The position numbers and the translations under genes were made by a program. Below are positions 50,901 to 63,025 of a stretch of 64,000 nt of DNA, one piece after another. This DNA is from Chondrilla cf. caribensis (Eukaryota; Porifera; Demospongiae; Chondrillida; Chondrillidae): contig OZ026562.1 of NCBI GenBank assembly GCA_964020155.1, positions 4,942,080 to 5,006,079 of the forward strand. The letters are read 5' to 3'. The notes below the pieces were generated by a model, which was not told the DNA's origin, made no database searches, and was given only the letters and a program-made list of their open reading frames with translations. How positions within the stretch are numbered: position 1 is the first letter of the stretch; the number at the start of each line of letters is the position of its first letter.

Positions 50901-53900
50901 AAAAAAGATGCATTTTGATATCGACCAAAATTTCCCCCCAGTGCCACATATAATAGAATGTATATACTTTGTATGTAGATTCATATATGCGTGTAATACG
51001 CCTTGTGGTGATCACCTAAGCAATTTGAGATCTCTTTGCTGGTCACCAAGGGCTACCTAGTGTCCATGCCTAACTCACCAACACAATTTCGTAAGCATTC
51101 TGATTGTCCTGAGTGCGCTATAAGCCTCGTGGTGACAAGCCCAAAAAATGTCAATTTTTGGTCTTGTCACCACGGCCTCTCCTGTGTGCACGTGATGCAT
51201 CATAGCTCAAATCCAAATAAACAGACACACTCCTGGACCTAGTAGCTACCTTCTGATAGCAAAATGTTACATTTTGATGTCGACCAAAATTCCCCCCCCT
51301 ATTGCCAATGTATATACTTTGTATGTAGATTCATATATAAGTGTATTACGCCTTGTGGTGATCACCTAAGCAATTTGAGATTTCTTTGCTGGTCACCAAG
51401 GGCTACCTAGTGTCCATGCCTAACTCACCAACACAATTTGGTAAGCATTCTGATTGTCCTGAGTGCGCTATAAGCCTCGTGGTGACAAGCCCAATAAATG
51501 TCAATTTTTGGTCTTGTCACCACGGCCTCTCCTGTGTGGACGTGATGCATTATAGCTCAAATCCAAATGCACAGACACACTCCTGGACCTAGTAGCTACC
51601 TTCTGATAGCAAAAAGGATGAATTTTGATGTCGACCAAAATTTCCTCCCAGTGCCACATATAATAGAATGTATATACTTTGTATGTAGATTCATATATGC
51701 ATGTAATACGCCTTGTGGTGATCACCTAAGCAATTTGAGATCTCTTTGCTGGTCACCAAGGGCTACCCAGTGTCCATGCCTAACTCACCAACACAATTTG
51801 GTAAGCATTCTGATTGTCCTGAGTGCATTATAAGCCTCGTGGTGACAAGCCCAATAAATGTCAATTTTTGGTCTTGTCACCACGGCCTCTCCTGTGTGGA
51901 CGTGATGCATCATAGCTGAAATCCAAATGCACAGACACACTCCTGGACCTGGTAGCTACCTTCTGATAGCAAAAAGGATGAATTTTGATGTCGACCAAAA
52001 TTTCCTCCCAGTGCCACATATAATAGAATGTATATACTTTGTATGTAGATTCATATATGCGTGTAATACGCCTTGTGGTGATCACCTAAGCAATTTGAGA
52101 TCTCTTTGCTGTTCACCAAGGGCTACCCAGTGTCCATGCCTAACTCACCAACACAATTTCGTAAGCATTCTGATTGTCCTGAGTGCGCTATAAGCCTCGT
52201 GGTGACAAGCCCAATAAATGTCAATTTTTGGTCTTGTCACCACGGCCTCTCCTGTGTGGACGTGATGCATCATAGCTCAAATCCAAATGCACAGACACAC
52301 TCCTGGACCTGGTAGCTACCTTCTGATAGCAAAAAGGATGCATTTTGATGTCGACCAAAATTTCCTCCCAGTGCCACATATAATAGAACGTATATACTTT
52401 GTATGTAGATTCATATATGCGTGTAATACGCCTTGTGGTGATCACCTAAGGAATTTGAGATCTCTTTGCTGGTCACCAAGGGCTACCTAGTGTCCATGCC
52501 TAACTCACCAACACAATTTGGTAAGCATTCTGATTGTCCTGAGTGCGCTATTAGCCTCGTGGTGACAAGCCCAAAAAATGTCAATTTTTGGTCTTGTCAC
52601 CACGGCCTCTCCTGTGTGCACGTGATGCATCATAGCTGAAATCCAAATGCACAGACACACTCCTGGACCTGGTAGCTACCTTCTGATAGCAAAAAGTTGC
52701 ATTTTGATGTCGACCAAAATTTCCCCCTATTGCCAATGTATATACTTTGTATGTACATTCATATATGCGTGTAATACGCCTTGTGGTGATCACCTAAGCA
52801 ATTTGAAATTTCTTTGCTGGTCACCAAGGGCTACCTAGTGTCCATGCCTAACTCACCAACACAATTTCGCAAGCATTCTGATTGTCCTGAGTGTGCTATA
52901 AGCCTCGTGGTGACAAGCCCAAAAAATGTCAATTTTTGGTCTTGTCACCACGGCCTCTCCTGTGTGCACGTGATGCATCATAGCTCAAATCCAAATGCAC
53001 AGACACACTCCTGGACCTGGTAGCTACCTTCTGATAGCAAAAAGGATGAATTTCGATGTCGACCAAAATTTCCCCCCAGTGCCACATATACTTTGTATGT
53101 ACATTCATATATGCATGTAATACGCCTTGTGGTGATCACCTAAGCAATTTGATATTTCTTTTCTGGTCACCAAGGGCTACCTAGTGTCCATGCCTAACTC
53201 ACCAACACAATTTGGTAAGCATTCTGATTGTCCTGAGTGCGCTATAAGCCTCGTGGTGACAAGCCCAAAAAATGTCAATTTTTGGTCTTGTCACCACGGC
53301 CTCTCCTGTGTGGACGTGATGCATCATAGCTCAAATCCCAATGCACAGACACACTCCTGGACCTGGTAGCTACCTTCTGATAGCAAAAAGGATGCATTTT
53401 GATGTGGACCAAAATTTCCCCCCAGTGCCACATATAATAGAATGTATATACTTTGTATGTACATTCATATATGCGTGTAATACGCCTTTTAGTGATCACC
53501 TAAGCAATATGGGATTTCTTGGCTGGTCATCAAAGGCTACCCAGTGTCCATACCTAACTCTCCAACACAATTTCGGAAAAATTCTTATTGTCCTGAGTGT
53601 GCTATAAGCCTCGTGGTGACAAGCCCAAAAAATGTCAATTTTTGGTCTTGTCACCACGGCCTCTCCTGTGTGCACGTGATGCATCATAGCTGAAATCCAA
53701 ATGCACAGACACACTCCTGGACCTGGTAGCTACCTTCTGATAGCAAAAAAGTTGCATTTTGATGTCGACCAAAATTTCCCCCTATTGCCAATGTATATAC
53801 TTTGTATGTACATTCATATATGCGTGTAATACGCCTTGTGGTGATCACCTAAGCAATTTGAGATTTCTTTGCTGGTCACCAAGGGCTACCTAGTGTCCAT

Positions 53901-54217
53901 GCCTAACTCACCAACACAATTTCGCAAGCATTCTGATTGTCCTGAGTGTGCTATAAGCCTCGTGGTGACAAGCCCAAAAAATGTCAATTTTTGGTCTTGT
54001 CACCACGGCCTCTCCTGTGTGCACGTGATGCATCATAGCTGAAATCCAAATGCACAGACACACTCCTGGACCTGGTAGCTACCTTCTGATAGCAAAAAGG
54101 ATGAATTTCGATGTCGACCAAAATTTCCCCCTATTGCCAATGTATATACCTTGTATGTTTATTCATATATAAGTGTATTACGCCTTGTGGTGATCACCTA
54201 AGCAATTTGATATTTCT

Positions 54218-57030
54218 TTGCTGGTCACCAAGGGCTACCTAGTGTCCATGCCTAACTCACCAACACAATTTGGTAAGCATTCTGATTGTCCTGAGTGCGC
54301 TATAAGCCTTGTGGTGAAAAGCCCAAAAAATGTCAATTTTTGGTCTTGTCACCACGGCCTCTCCTGTGTGCACGTGATGCATCATAGCTCAAATCCGATT
54401 GCACAGACACACTCCTGCACCCGGTAGCTACCTTCTGATAGCAAAAAGTTGCATTTTGATGTCGACCAAAATTTCCCCCCAGTGCCACATATAATAGAAT
54501 GTATATACTTTGTATGTAGATTCATATATGCGTGTAATACGCCTTGTGGTGATCACCTAAGCAATTTGAGATCTCTTTGCTGGTCACCAAGGGCTACCTA
54601 GTGTCCATGCCTAACTCACCAACACAATTTCGCAAGCATTCTGATTGTCCTGAGTGAGCTATAAGCCTCGTGGTGACAAGCCCAAAAAATGTCAATTTTT
54701 GGTCTTGTCACCACGGCCTCTCCTGTGTGCACGTGATGCATCATAGCTCAAATCCAAATGCACAGACACACTCCTGGACCTAGTAGCTACCTTCTGATAG
54801 CAGAAAGGATGCATTTTGATGTCGACCAAAATTTCCCCCTATTGCCAATGTATATTCTTTGTATGTAGATTCATATATAAGTGTATTACGCCTTGTGGTG
54901 ATCACCTAAGCAATTTGAGATTTCTTTTCTGGTCACCAAGGGCTACCTAGTGTCCATGCCTAACTCACCAACACAATTTGGTAAGCATTCTGATTGTCCT
55001 GAGTGCGCTATAAGCCTCGAGGTGACAAGCCCAAAAAATGTCAATTTTTGGTCTTGTCACCACGGCCTCTCCTGTGTGGACGTGATGCATCATAGCTCAA
55101 ATCCAAATGCACAGACACACTCCTGGACCTAGTAGCTACCTTCTGATAGCAGAAAGGATGCATTTTGATGTCGACCAAAATTTCCCCCTATTGCCAATGT
55201 ATATACTTTGTATGTAGATTCATATATAAGTGTATTACGCCTTGTGGTGATCACCTAAGCAATTTGAGATTTCTTTTCTGGTCACCAAGGGCTACCTAGT
55301 GTCCATGCCTAACTCACCAACACAATTTGGTAAGCATTCTGATTGTCCTGAGTGCGCTATAAGCCTCGAGGTGACAAGCCCAAAAAATGTCAATTTTTGG
55401 TCTTGTCACCACGGCCTCTCCTGTGTGGACGTGATGCATCATAGCTCAAATCCAAATGCACAGACACACTCCTGGACCTAGTAGCTACCTTCTGATAGCA
55501 AAACGTTACATTTTGATGTCGACCAAAATTTCCCCCTATTGCCAATATATATACTTTGAATGTAGATTCATATATGCGTGTAATACGCCTTGGGTGATCA
55601 CCTAAGCAATTTGATATTTCTTTGCTGGTCACCAAGGGCTACCTAGTGTCCATGCCTAACTCACCAACACAATTTGGTAAGCATTCTGATTGTCCTGAGT
55701 GCGCTATAAGCCTTGTGGTGAAAAGCCCAAAAAATGTCAATTTTTGGTCTTGTCACCACGGCCTCTCCTGTGTGCACGTGATGCATCATAGCTCAAATCC
55801 GATTGCACAGACACACTCCTGCACCCGGTAGCTACCTTCTGATAGCAAAAAGTTGCATTTTGATGTCGACCAAAATTTCCCCCCAGTGCCACATATAATA
55901 GAATGTATATACTTTGTATGTAGATTCATATATGCGTGTAATACGCCTTGTGGTGATCACCTAAGCAATTTGAGATCTCTTTGCTGGTCACCAAGGGCTA
56001 CCTAGTGTCCATGCCTAACTCACCAACACAATTTCGCAAGCATTCTGATTGTCCTGAGTGAGCTATAAGCCTCGTGGTGACAAGCCCAAAAAATGTCAAT
56101 TTTTGGTCTTGTCACCACGGCCTCTCCTGTGTGCACGTGATGCATCATAGCTCAAATCCAAATGCACAGACACACTCCTGGACCTAGTAGCTACCTTCTG
56201 ATAGCAGAAAGGATGCATTTTGATGTCGACCAAAATTTCCCCCTATTGCCAATGTATATTCTTTGTATGTAGATTCATATATAAGTGTATTACGCCTTGT
56301 GGTGATCACCTAAGCAATTTGAGATTTCTTTTCTGGTCACCAAGGGCTACCTAGTGTCCATGCCTAACTCACCAACACAATTTGGTAAGCATTCTGATTG
56401 TCCTGAGTGCGCTATAAGCCTCGAGGTGACAAGCCCAAAAAATGTCAATTTTTGGTCTTGTCACCACGGCCTCTCCTGTGTGGACGTGATGCATCATAGC
56501 TCAAATCCAAATGCACAGACACACTCCTGGGCCTAGTAGCTACCTTCTGATAGCAAAACGTTGCATTTTGATGTCGACCAAAATTTCCCCCTATTCCCAA
56601 TATATATACTTTGAATGTAGATTCATATATGCGTGTAATACGCCTTGGGTGATCACCTAAGCAATTTGATATTTCTTTGCTGGTCACCAAGGGCTACCTA
56701 GTGTCCATGCCTAACTCACCAACACAATTTGGTAAGCATTCTGATTGTCCTGAGTGCGCTATAAGCCTCGAGGTGACAAGCCCAATAAATGTCAATTTTT
56801 GGTCTTGTCACCACGGCCTCTCCTGTGTGGACGTGATGCATCATAGCTCAAATCCAAATACACAGACACACTCCTGGACCTGGTAGCTACCTTCTGATAG
56901 CAAAAAGTTGCATTTTGATGTCGACCAATATTTCCCCCCAGTGCCACATATAATAGAATGTATATACTTTGTATGTACATTCATATATGCCTGTAATACG
57001 CCTTGTGGTGATCACCTAAGCAATTTGAGA
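54218..57030 (+). repeat. Four-monomer 1404-bp higher-order repeat
   Basis: The block from about 54218 recurs at 55622. Both copies share private changes (ccttgtggtgaaaagccc, cctgcacccggtagc, gagtgagctataagcc, tagcagaaagg) that most other monomers lack, so one was copied from the other as a block. Confidence 0.88.
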
Positions 57031-57575
57031 TTTCTTTGCTGGTCACCAAGGGCTACCTAGTGTCCATGCCTAACTCACCAACACAATTTCGCAAGCATTC
57101 TGATTGTCCTGAGTGCGCTATAAGCCTCGTGGTGACAAGCCCAAAAAATGTCAATTTTTGGTCTTGTCACCACGGCCTCTCCTGTGTGCACGTGATGCAT
57201 CATAGCTCAAATCCAAATGCACAGACACACTCCTGGACCTAGTAACTACCTTCTGATAGCAAAAAGGATGCATTTTGATGTCGACCAAAATTGCCCCTAG
57301 TGCCACATATAATAGAATGTATATACTTTGTATGTACATTCATATATGCGTGTAATACGCCTTGTGGTGATCACCTAAGCAATTTGAGATTTCTTTGCTG
57401 GTCACCAAGGGCTACCTAGTGTCCATGCCTAACTCACCAACACAATTTCGTAAGCATTCTGATTGTCCTGAGTGAGCTATAAGCCTCGTGGTGACAAGCC
57501 CAAAAAATGTCAATTTTTGGTCTTGTCACCACGGCCTCTCCTGTGTGGACGTGATGCATCATAGCTCAAATCCTA

Positions 57576-60250
57576 ATGCACAGACACACTCCTGGACCTA
57601 GTAGCTACCTTCTGATAGCAAAAAGGATGCATATTGATGTGGACCAAAATTTCCCCCCAGTGCCACATATAATAGAATGTATATACTTTGTATGTACATT
57701 CATATATGCGTGTAATACGCCTTGTAGTGATCACCTAAGCAATATGGGATTTCTTGGCTGGTCATCAAGGGCTACCCAGTGTCCATACCAAACTCTCCAA
57801 CACAATTTCGGAAAAATTCTGATTGTCCTGAGTGCGTTATAAGCCTCGTGGTGACAAGCCAAGAAATGTCAATTTTTGGAGTTGTCACCACGGCCTCTCC
57901 TGTGTGCACGTGATGCATCATAGCTCAAATCCGATTGCACAGACACACTCCTGGACCTGGTAGCTACCTTCTGATAGCAAAAAGGATGCATTTTGATATC
58001 GACCAAAATTTCCCCCCAGTGCCACATATAATAGAATGTATATACTTTGTATGTAAATTCATATATGCGTGTAATACGCCTTGTGGTGATCACCTAAGGA
58101 ATTTGAGATCTCTTTGCTGGTCACCAAGGGCTACCTAGTGTCCATGCCTAACTCACCAACACAATTTGGTAAGCATTCTGATTGTCCTGAGTGCGCTATA
58201 AGCCTCGTGGTGACAAGCCCAAAAAATGTCAATTTTTGGTCTTGTCACCACGGCCTCTCCTGTGTGGACGTGATGCATCATAGCTGAAATCCAAATGCAC
58301 AGACACACTCCTGGACCTGGTAGCTACCTTCTGATAGCAAAAAGGATGCATTTTGATGTCGACCAAAATTTCCCCCCAGTGCCACATATAATAGAATGTA
58401 TATACTTTGTATGTACATTCATATATGCGTGTAATACGCCTTGTGGTGATCACCTAAGCAATTTGAGATTTCTTTTCTGTTCACCAAGGGCTACCCAGTG
58501 TCCATGCCTAACTCACCAACACAATTTGGTAAGCATTCTGATTGTCCTGAGTGCGCTATAAGCCTCGTGGTGACAAGCCCAAAAAATGTCAATTTTTGGT
58601 CTTGTCACCACGGCCTCTCCTGTGTGGACGTGATGCATCATAGCTCAAATCCAAATGCACAGACACACTCCTGGACCTGGTAGCTACCTTCTGATAGCAA
58701 AAAGGATGCATTTTGATGTGGACCAAAATTTCCCCTCAGTGCCAAATATAATAGAATGCATATAGTTTGTATGTACATTCATATATGCGTGTAATACGCC
58801 TTGTGGTGATCGCCTAAGCAATTTGAGATTTCTTTTCTGGTCACCAAGGGCTACCTAGTGTCCATGCCTAACTCACCAACACAATTTGGTAAGCATTCTG
58901 ATTGTCCTGAGTGCGCTATAAGCCTCGTGGTGACAAGCCCAAAAAATGTCAATTTTTGGTCTTGTCACCACGGCCTCTCCTGTGTGCACGTGATGCATCA
59001 TAGCTCAAATCCGATTGCACAGACACACTCCTGGACCTGGTAGCTACCTTCTGATAGCAAAAAGTTGCATTTTGATGTCGACCAATATTTCACCCCAGTG
59101 CCACATATAATAGAATGTATATACTTTGTATGTACATTCATATATGCCTGTAACACGCCTTGTGGTGATCACCTAAGCAATTTGATATTTCTTTTCTGGT
59201 CACCAAGGGCTACCTAGTGTCCATGCCTAACTCACCAACACAATTTCGCAAGCATTCTGATTGTCCTGAGTGCGCTATAAGCCTCGTGGTGACAAGCCCA
59301 AAAAATGTCAATTTTTGGTCTTGTCACCACGGCCTCTCCTGTGTGCACGTGATGCATCATAGCTGAAATCCAAATACACAGACACACTCCTGGACCTGGT
59401 AGCTACCTTCTGATAGCAAAAAGGATGCATTTTGATGTCGACCAAAATTGCCCCTAGTGCCACATATAATAGAATGTATATACTTTGTATGTACATTCAT
59501 ATATGCGTGTAATACGCCTTGTGGTGATCACCTAAGCAATTTGAGATCTCTTTTCTGGTCACCAAGGGCTACCTAGTGTCCATGCCTAACTCACCAACAC
59601 AATTTCGTAAGCATTCTGATTGTCCTGAGTGAGCTATAAGCCTCGTGGTGACAAGCCCAAAAAATGTCAATTTTTGGTCTTGTCACCACGGCCTCTCCTG
59701 TGTGGACGTGATGCATCATAGCTCAAATCCAAATGCACAGACACACTCCTGGACCTGGTAGCTACCTTCTGATAGCAAAAAGGATGCATTTTGATGTCGA
59801 CCAAAATTTCCCCCCAGTGCCACATATAATAGAATGTATATACTTTGTATGTACATTCATATATGCGTGTAATACGCCTTGTAGTGATCACCTAAGCAAT
59901 ATGGGATTTCTTGGCTGGTCATCAAGGGCTACCCAGTGTCCATACCAAACTCTCCAACACAATTTCGGAAAAATTCTGATTGTCCTGAGTGCGTTATAAG
60001 CCTCGTGGTGACAAGCCAAGAAATGTCAATTTTTGGAGTTGTCACCACGGCCTCTCCTGTGTGCACGTGATGCATCATAGCTCAAATTCGATTGCACAGA
60101 CACACTCCTGGACCTAGTAGCTACCTTCTGATAGCAAAAAAGATGCATTTTGATATCGACCAAAATTTCCCCCCAGTGCCACATATAATAGAATGTATAT
60201 ACTTTGTATGTAAATTCATATATGTGTGTAATACGCCTTGTGGTGATCAC
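57576..60250 (+). repeat. Six-monomer 2157-bp higher-order repeat
   Basis: Markers at 57576, 57869 and 57935 recur at 59733, 60026 and 60092. Shared variants include gccttgtagtgatc, caatatgggatttcttgg, ggaaaaattctg and aagccaagaaatg. Confidence 0.85.
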
Positions 60251-62390
60251 CTAAGCAATTTGAGATCTCTTTGCTGGTCACCAAGGGCTACCTAGTGTCC
60301 ATGCCTAACTCACCAACACAATTTCACAAGCATTCTGATTGTCCTGAGTGCGCTATAAGCCTCGTGGTGACAAGCCCAAAAAATGTCAATTTTTGGTCTT
60401 GTCACCACGGCCTCTCCTGTGTGGACGTGATGCATCATAGCTCAAATCCAAATGCACAGACACACTCCTGGACCTGGTAGCTACCTTCTGATAGCAAAAA
60501 GGATGCATTTTGATGTGGACCAAAATTTCCCCCCAGTGCCACATATAATAGAATGTATATACTTTGTATGTACATTCATATATGCGTGTAATACGCCTTG
60601 TGGTGATCACCTAAGCAATTCGAGATTTCTTTTCTGTTCACCAAGGGCTACCTAGTGTCCATGCCTAACTCACCAACACAATTTGGTAAGCATTCTGATT
60701 GTCCTGAGTGCGCTATAAGCCTCGTGGTGACAAGCCCAAAAAATGTCAATTTTTGGTCTTGTCACCACGGCCTCTCCTGTGTGGACGTGATGCATCATAG
60801 CTCAAATCCAAATGCACAGACACACTCCTGGACCTAGTAGCTACCTTCTGATAGCAGAAAGGATGCATTTTGATGTGGACCAAAATTTCCCCTCAGTGCC
60901 ACATATAATAGAATGCATATAGTTTGTATGTACATTCATATATGCGTGTAATACGCCTTGTGGTGATCGCCTAAGCAATTTGAGATTTCTTTTCTGTTCA
61001 CCAAGGGCTACCTAGTGTCCATGCCTAACTCACCAACACAATTTGGTAAGCATTCTGATTGTCCTGAGTGCGCTATAAGCCACGTGGTGACAAGCCCAAA
61101 AAATGTCAATTTTTGGTCTTGTCACCACGGCCTCTCCTGTGTGGACGTGATGCATCATAGCTCAAATCCAAATACACAGACACACTCCTGGACCTGGTAG
61201 CTACCTTCTGATAGCAAAAAGGATGCATTTTGATGTCGACCAAAATTTCCCCCTATTGCCAATGTATATACTTTGTATATAGATTCATATATGCGTGTAT
61301 TACGCCTTGGGTGATCACCTAAGCAATTCGAGATTTCTTTTCTGGTCACCAAGGGCTACCTAGTGTCCATGCCTAACTCACCAACACAATTTCTTACGCA
61401 TTCTGATTGTCCTGAGTGCACTATAAGCCTCGTGGTGACAAGCCCAAAAAATGTCAATTTTTGGTCTTGTCACCACGGCCTCTCCTGTGTGCACGTGATG
61501 CATCATAGCTGAAATCCAAATGCACAGACACACTCCTGGACCTGGTAGCTACCTTCTGATAGCAAAAAGGATGCATTTTGATGTGGACCAAAATTTCCTC
61601 CCTGTGCCACATATAATAGAATGTATATACTTTGTATGTACATTCATATATGCGTGTAATACGCCTTGTGGTGATCACCTAAGCAATTTGAGATTTCTTT
61701 TCTGGTCACCAAGGGCTACCTAGTGTCCATGCCTAACTCACCAACACAATTTCGCAAGCATTCTGATTGTCCTGAGTGCGCTATAAGCCTCGAGGTGACA
61801 AGCCCAAAAAATGTCAATTTTTGGTCTTGTCACCACGGCCTCTCCTGTGTGCACGTGATGCATCATAGCTCAAATCCAAATGCACAGACACACTCCTGGA
61901 CCTGGTAGCTACCTTCTGATAGCAAAAAGTTGCATTTTGATGTCGACCAAAATTTCCCCCTAATGCCAATATATATACCTTGTATGTAGATTCATATGTA
62001 AGTGTATTACGCCTTGGGTGATCACCTAAGCAATTTGATATTTCTTTGCTGGTCACCAAGGGCTACCTAGTGTCCATGCCTAACTCACCAACACAATTTG
62101 GTAAGCATTCTGATTGTCCTGAGTGTGCTATAAGCCTCGTGGTGACAAGCCCAAAAAATGTCAATTTTTGGTCTTGTCACCACGGCCTCTCCTGTGTGTA
62201 CGTGATGCATCATAGCTCAAATCCAAATGCACAGACACACTCCTGGACCTAGTAGCTACCTTCTGATAGCAAAAAGGATGCATTTTGATGTTGACCAAAA
62301 ATTCCCCCTATTGCCCATTTGCCACATGTAAAAATGTGTATACTTTTGTATGTACATTCATATATAAGTGTAGTTAGGTTGAAATTTGAA

Positions 62391-62464
62391 GATTTATCAC
62401 ATGGTAGATTTGAATGCATGGGAAGGAATCTTTACATTGGCTTAGAAGCTTGATCCTCACATGT
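62391..62464. other. Transition from satellite A to unique sequence
   Basis: Short AT-rich DNA with no recognisable feature. Confidence 0.5.
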
Positions 62465-62705
62465 TGTTAGGGCTAAAGGTTCAATATCAACACTTCAAAC
62501 CAACCCTTCATACCAACCCCCATGTGTATACATAGCTAAAGGGTTAATATCGACCTCTATGCACAGACCTGGCTAAAGGGTTGATATCAACCCTTCAGAC
62601 TGACCCCCATGTGTAGACCTGGCTAAAGGGTGGATATAAACCCTACAGACTGACTTATGTGCAGACCTGGCTAAAGGGTTGATATCGACATAGCACATGG
62701 GGGTT
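62465..62705 (+). repeat. Irregular palindromic tandem repeat (about 50-60 bp, about 5 copies)
   Basis: Copies share ACCTGGCTAAAGGGTTGATAT and GACTGACCCCCATGTG, with anchor spacings near 48-60 bp. The centre of one copy is a perfect 20-bp palindrome (62576-62595). Confidence 0.85.
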
Positions 62706-63025
62706 GTACCCAGTAACCCGAATGTCAAACTCTGGTTCGTAAATTTAACTCCAAACCCTAACCATTTTTCATAACACCCACATAAAATGCATCAAGATAT
62801 TTGTAACCAGTCCATAACCTGCAGTTCTAGGTAAGGTATGAGGGCTAAAATTTTTGGGAATATTGGATCAGTTTTAGAGCCGAAAAATGCTAATCAGTTT
62901 TTCCTTAGTTTAGAAACCACAAGTAAAATCCAAAAGATTATTTTAGATGTTTAACTGCTGGAATTCCTGCAAGGGGTATTGTGAATTGTGAATCGACAGC
63001 GGCTAGCTTTAGCAGAATTATAGTG
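62706..63025. other. Unique spacer, no gene seen
   Basis: AT-rich sequence without a convincing ORF, splice structure or repeat. It separates the palindromic repeat from minisatellite C. Confidence 0.5.

Larger units (their letters stand above)
47989..62390 (+). repeat. Satellite A array 2 (about 14 kb)
   Basis: About 40 monomers by length. It opens with irregular copies (48000-48240), then three nearly identical 361-bp monomers (markers at 48372, 48733, 49094), then mixed 348-361 bp types. Joint variants here include aataaatgtcaattttt, gaaatgtcaatttttgg and a recurrent cctcgaggtgacaag. The last copy (62290-62390) is diverged, with cccatttgccacatg, and fades into unique DNA. Confidence 0.97.

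Noticed and set aside
20841..62390. Dozens of 60-120 codon ORFs on both strands
   Set aside because: All are the same few frames of the satellite A monomer, on both strands, broken by monomer-to-monomer indels. They behave as repeat by-products and not as a gene family.
20841..62390. CRISPR-like array of repeats and spacers
   Set aside because: Monomers of about 350 bp without short invariant repeats and unique spacers, in a eukaryotic context.
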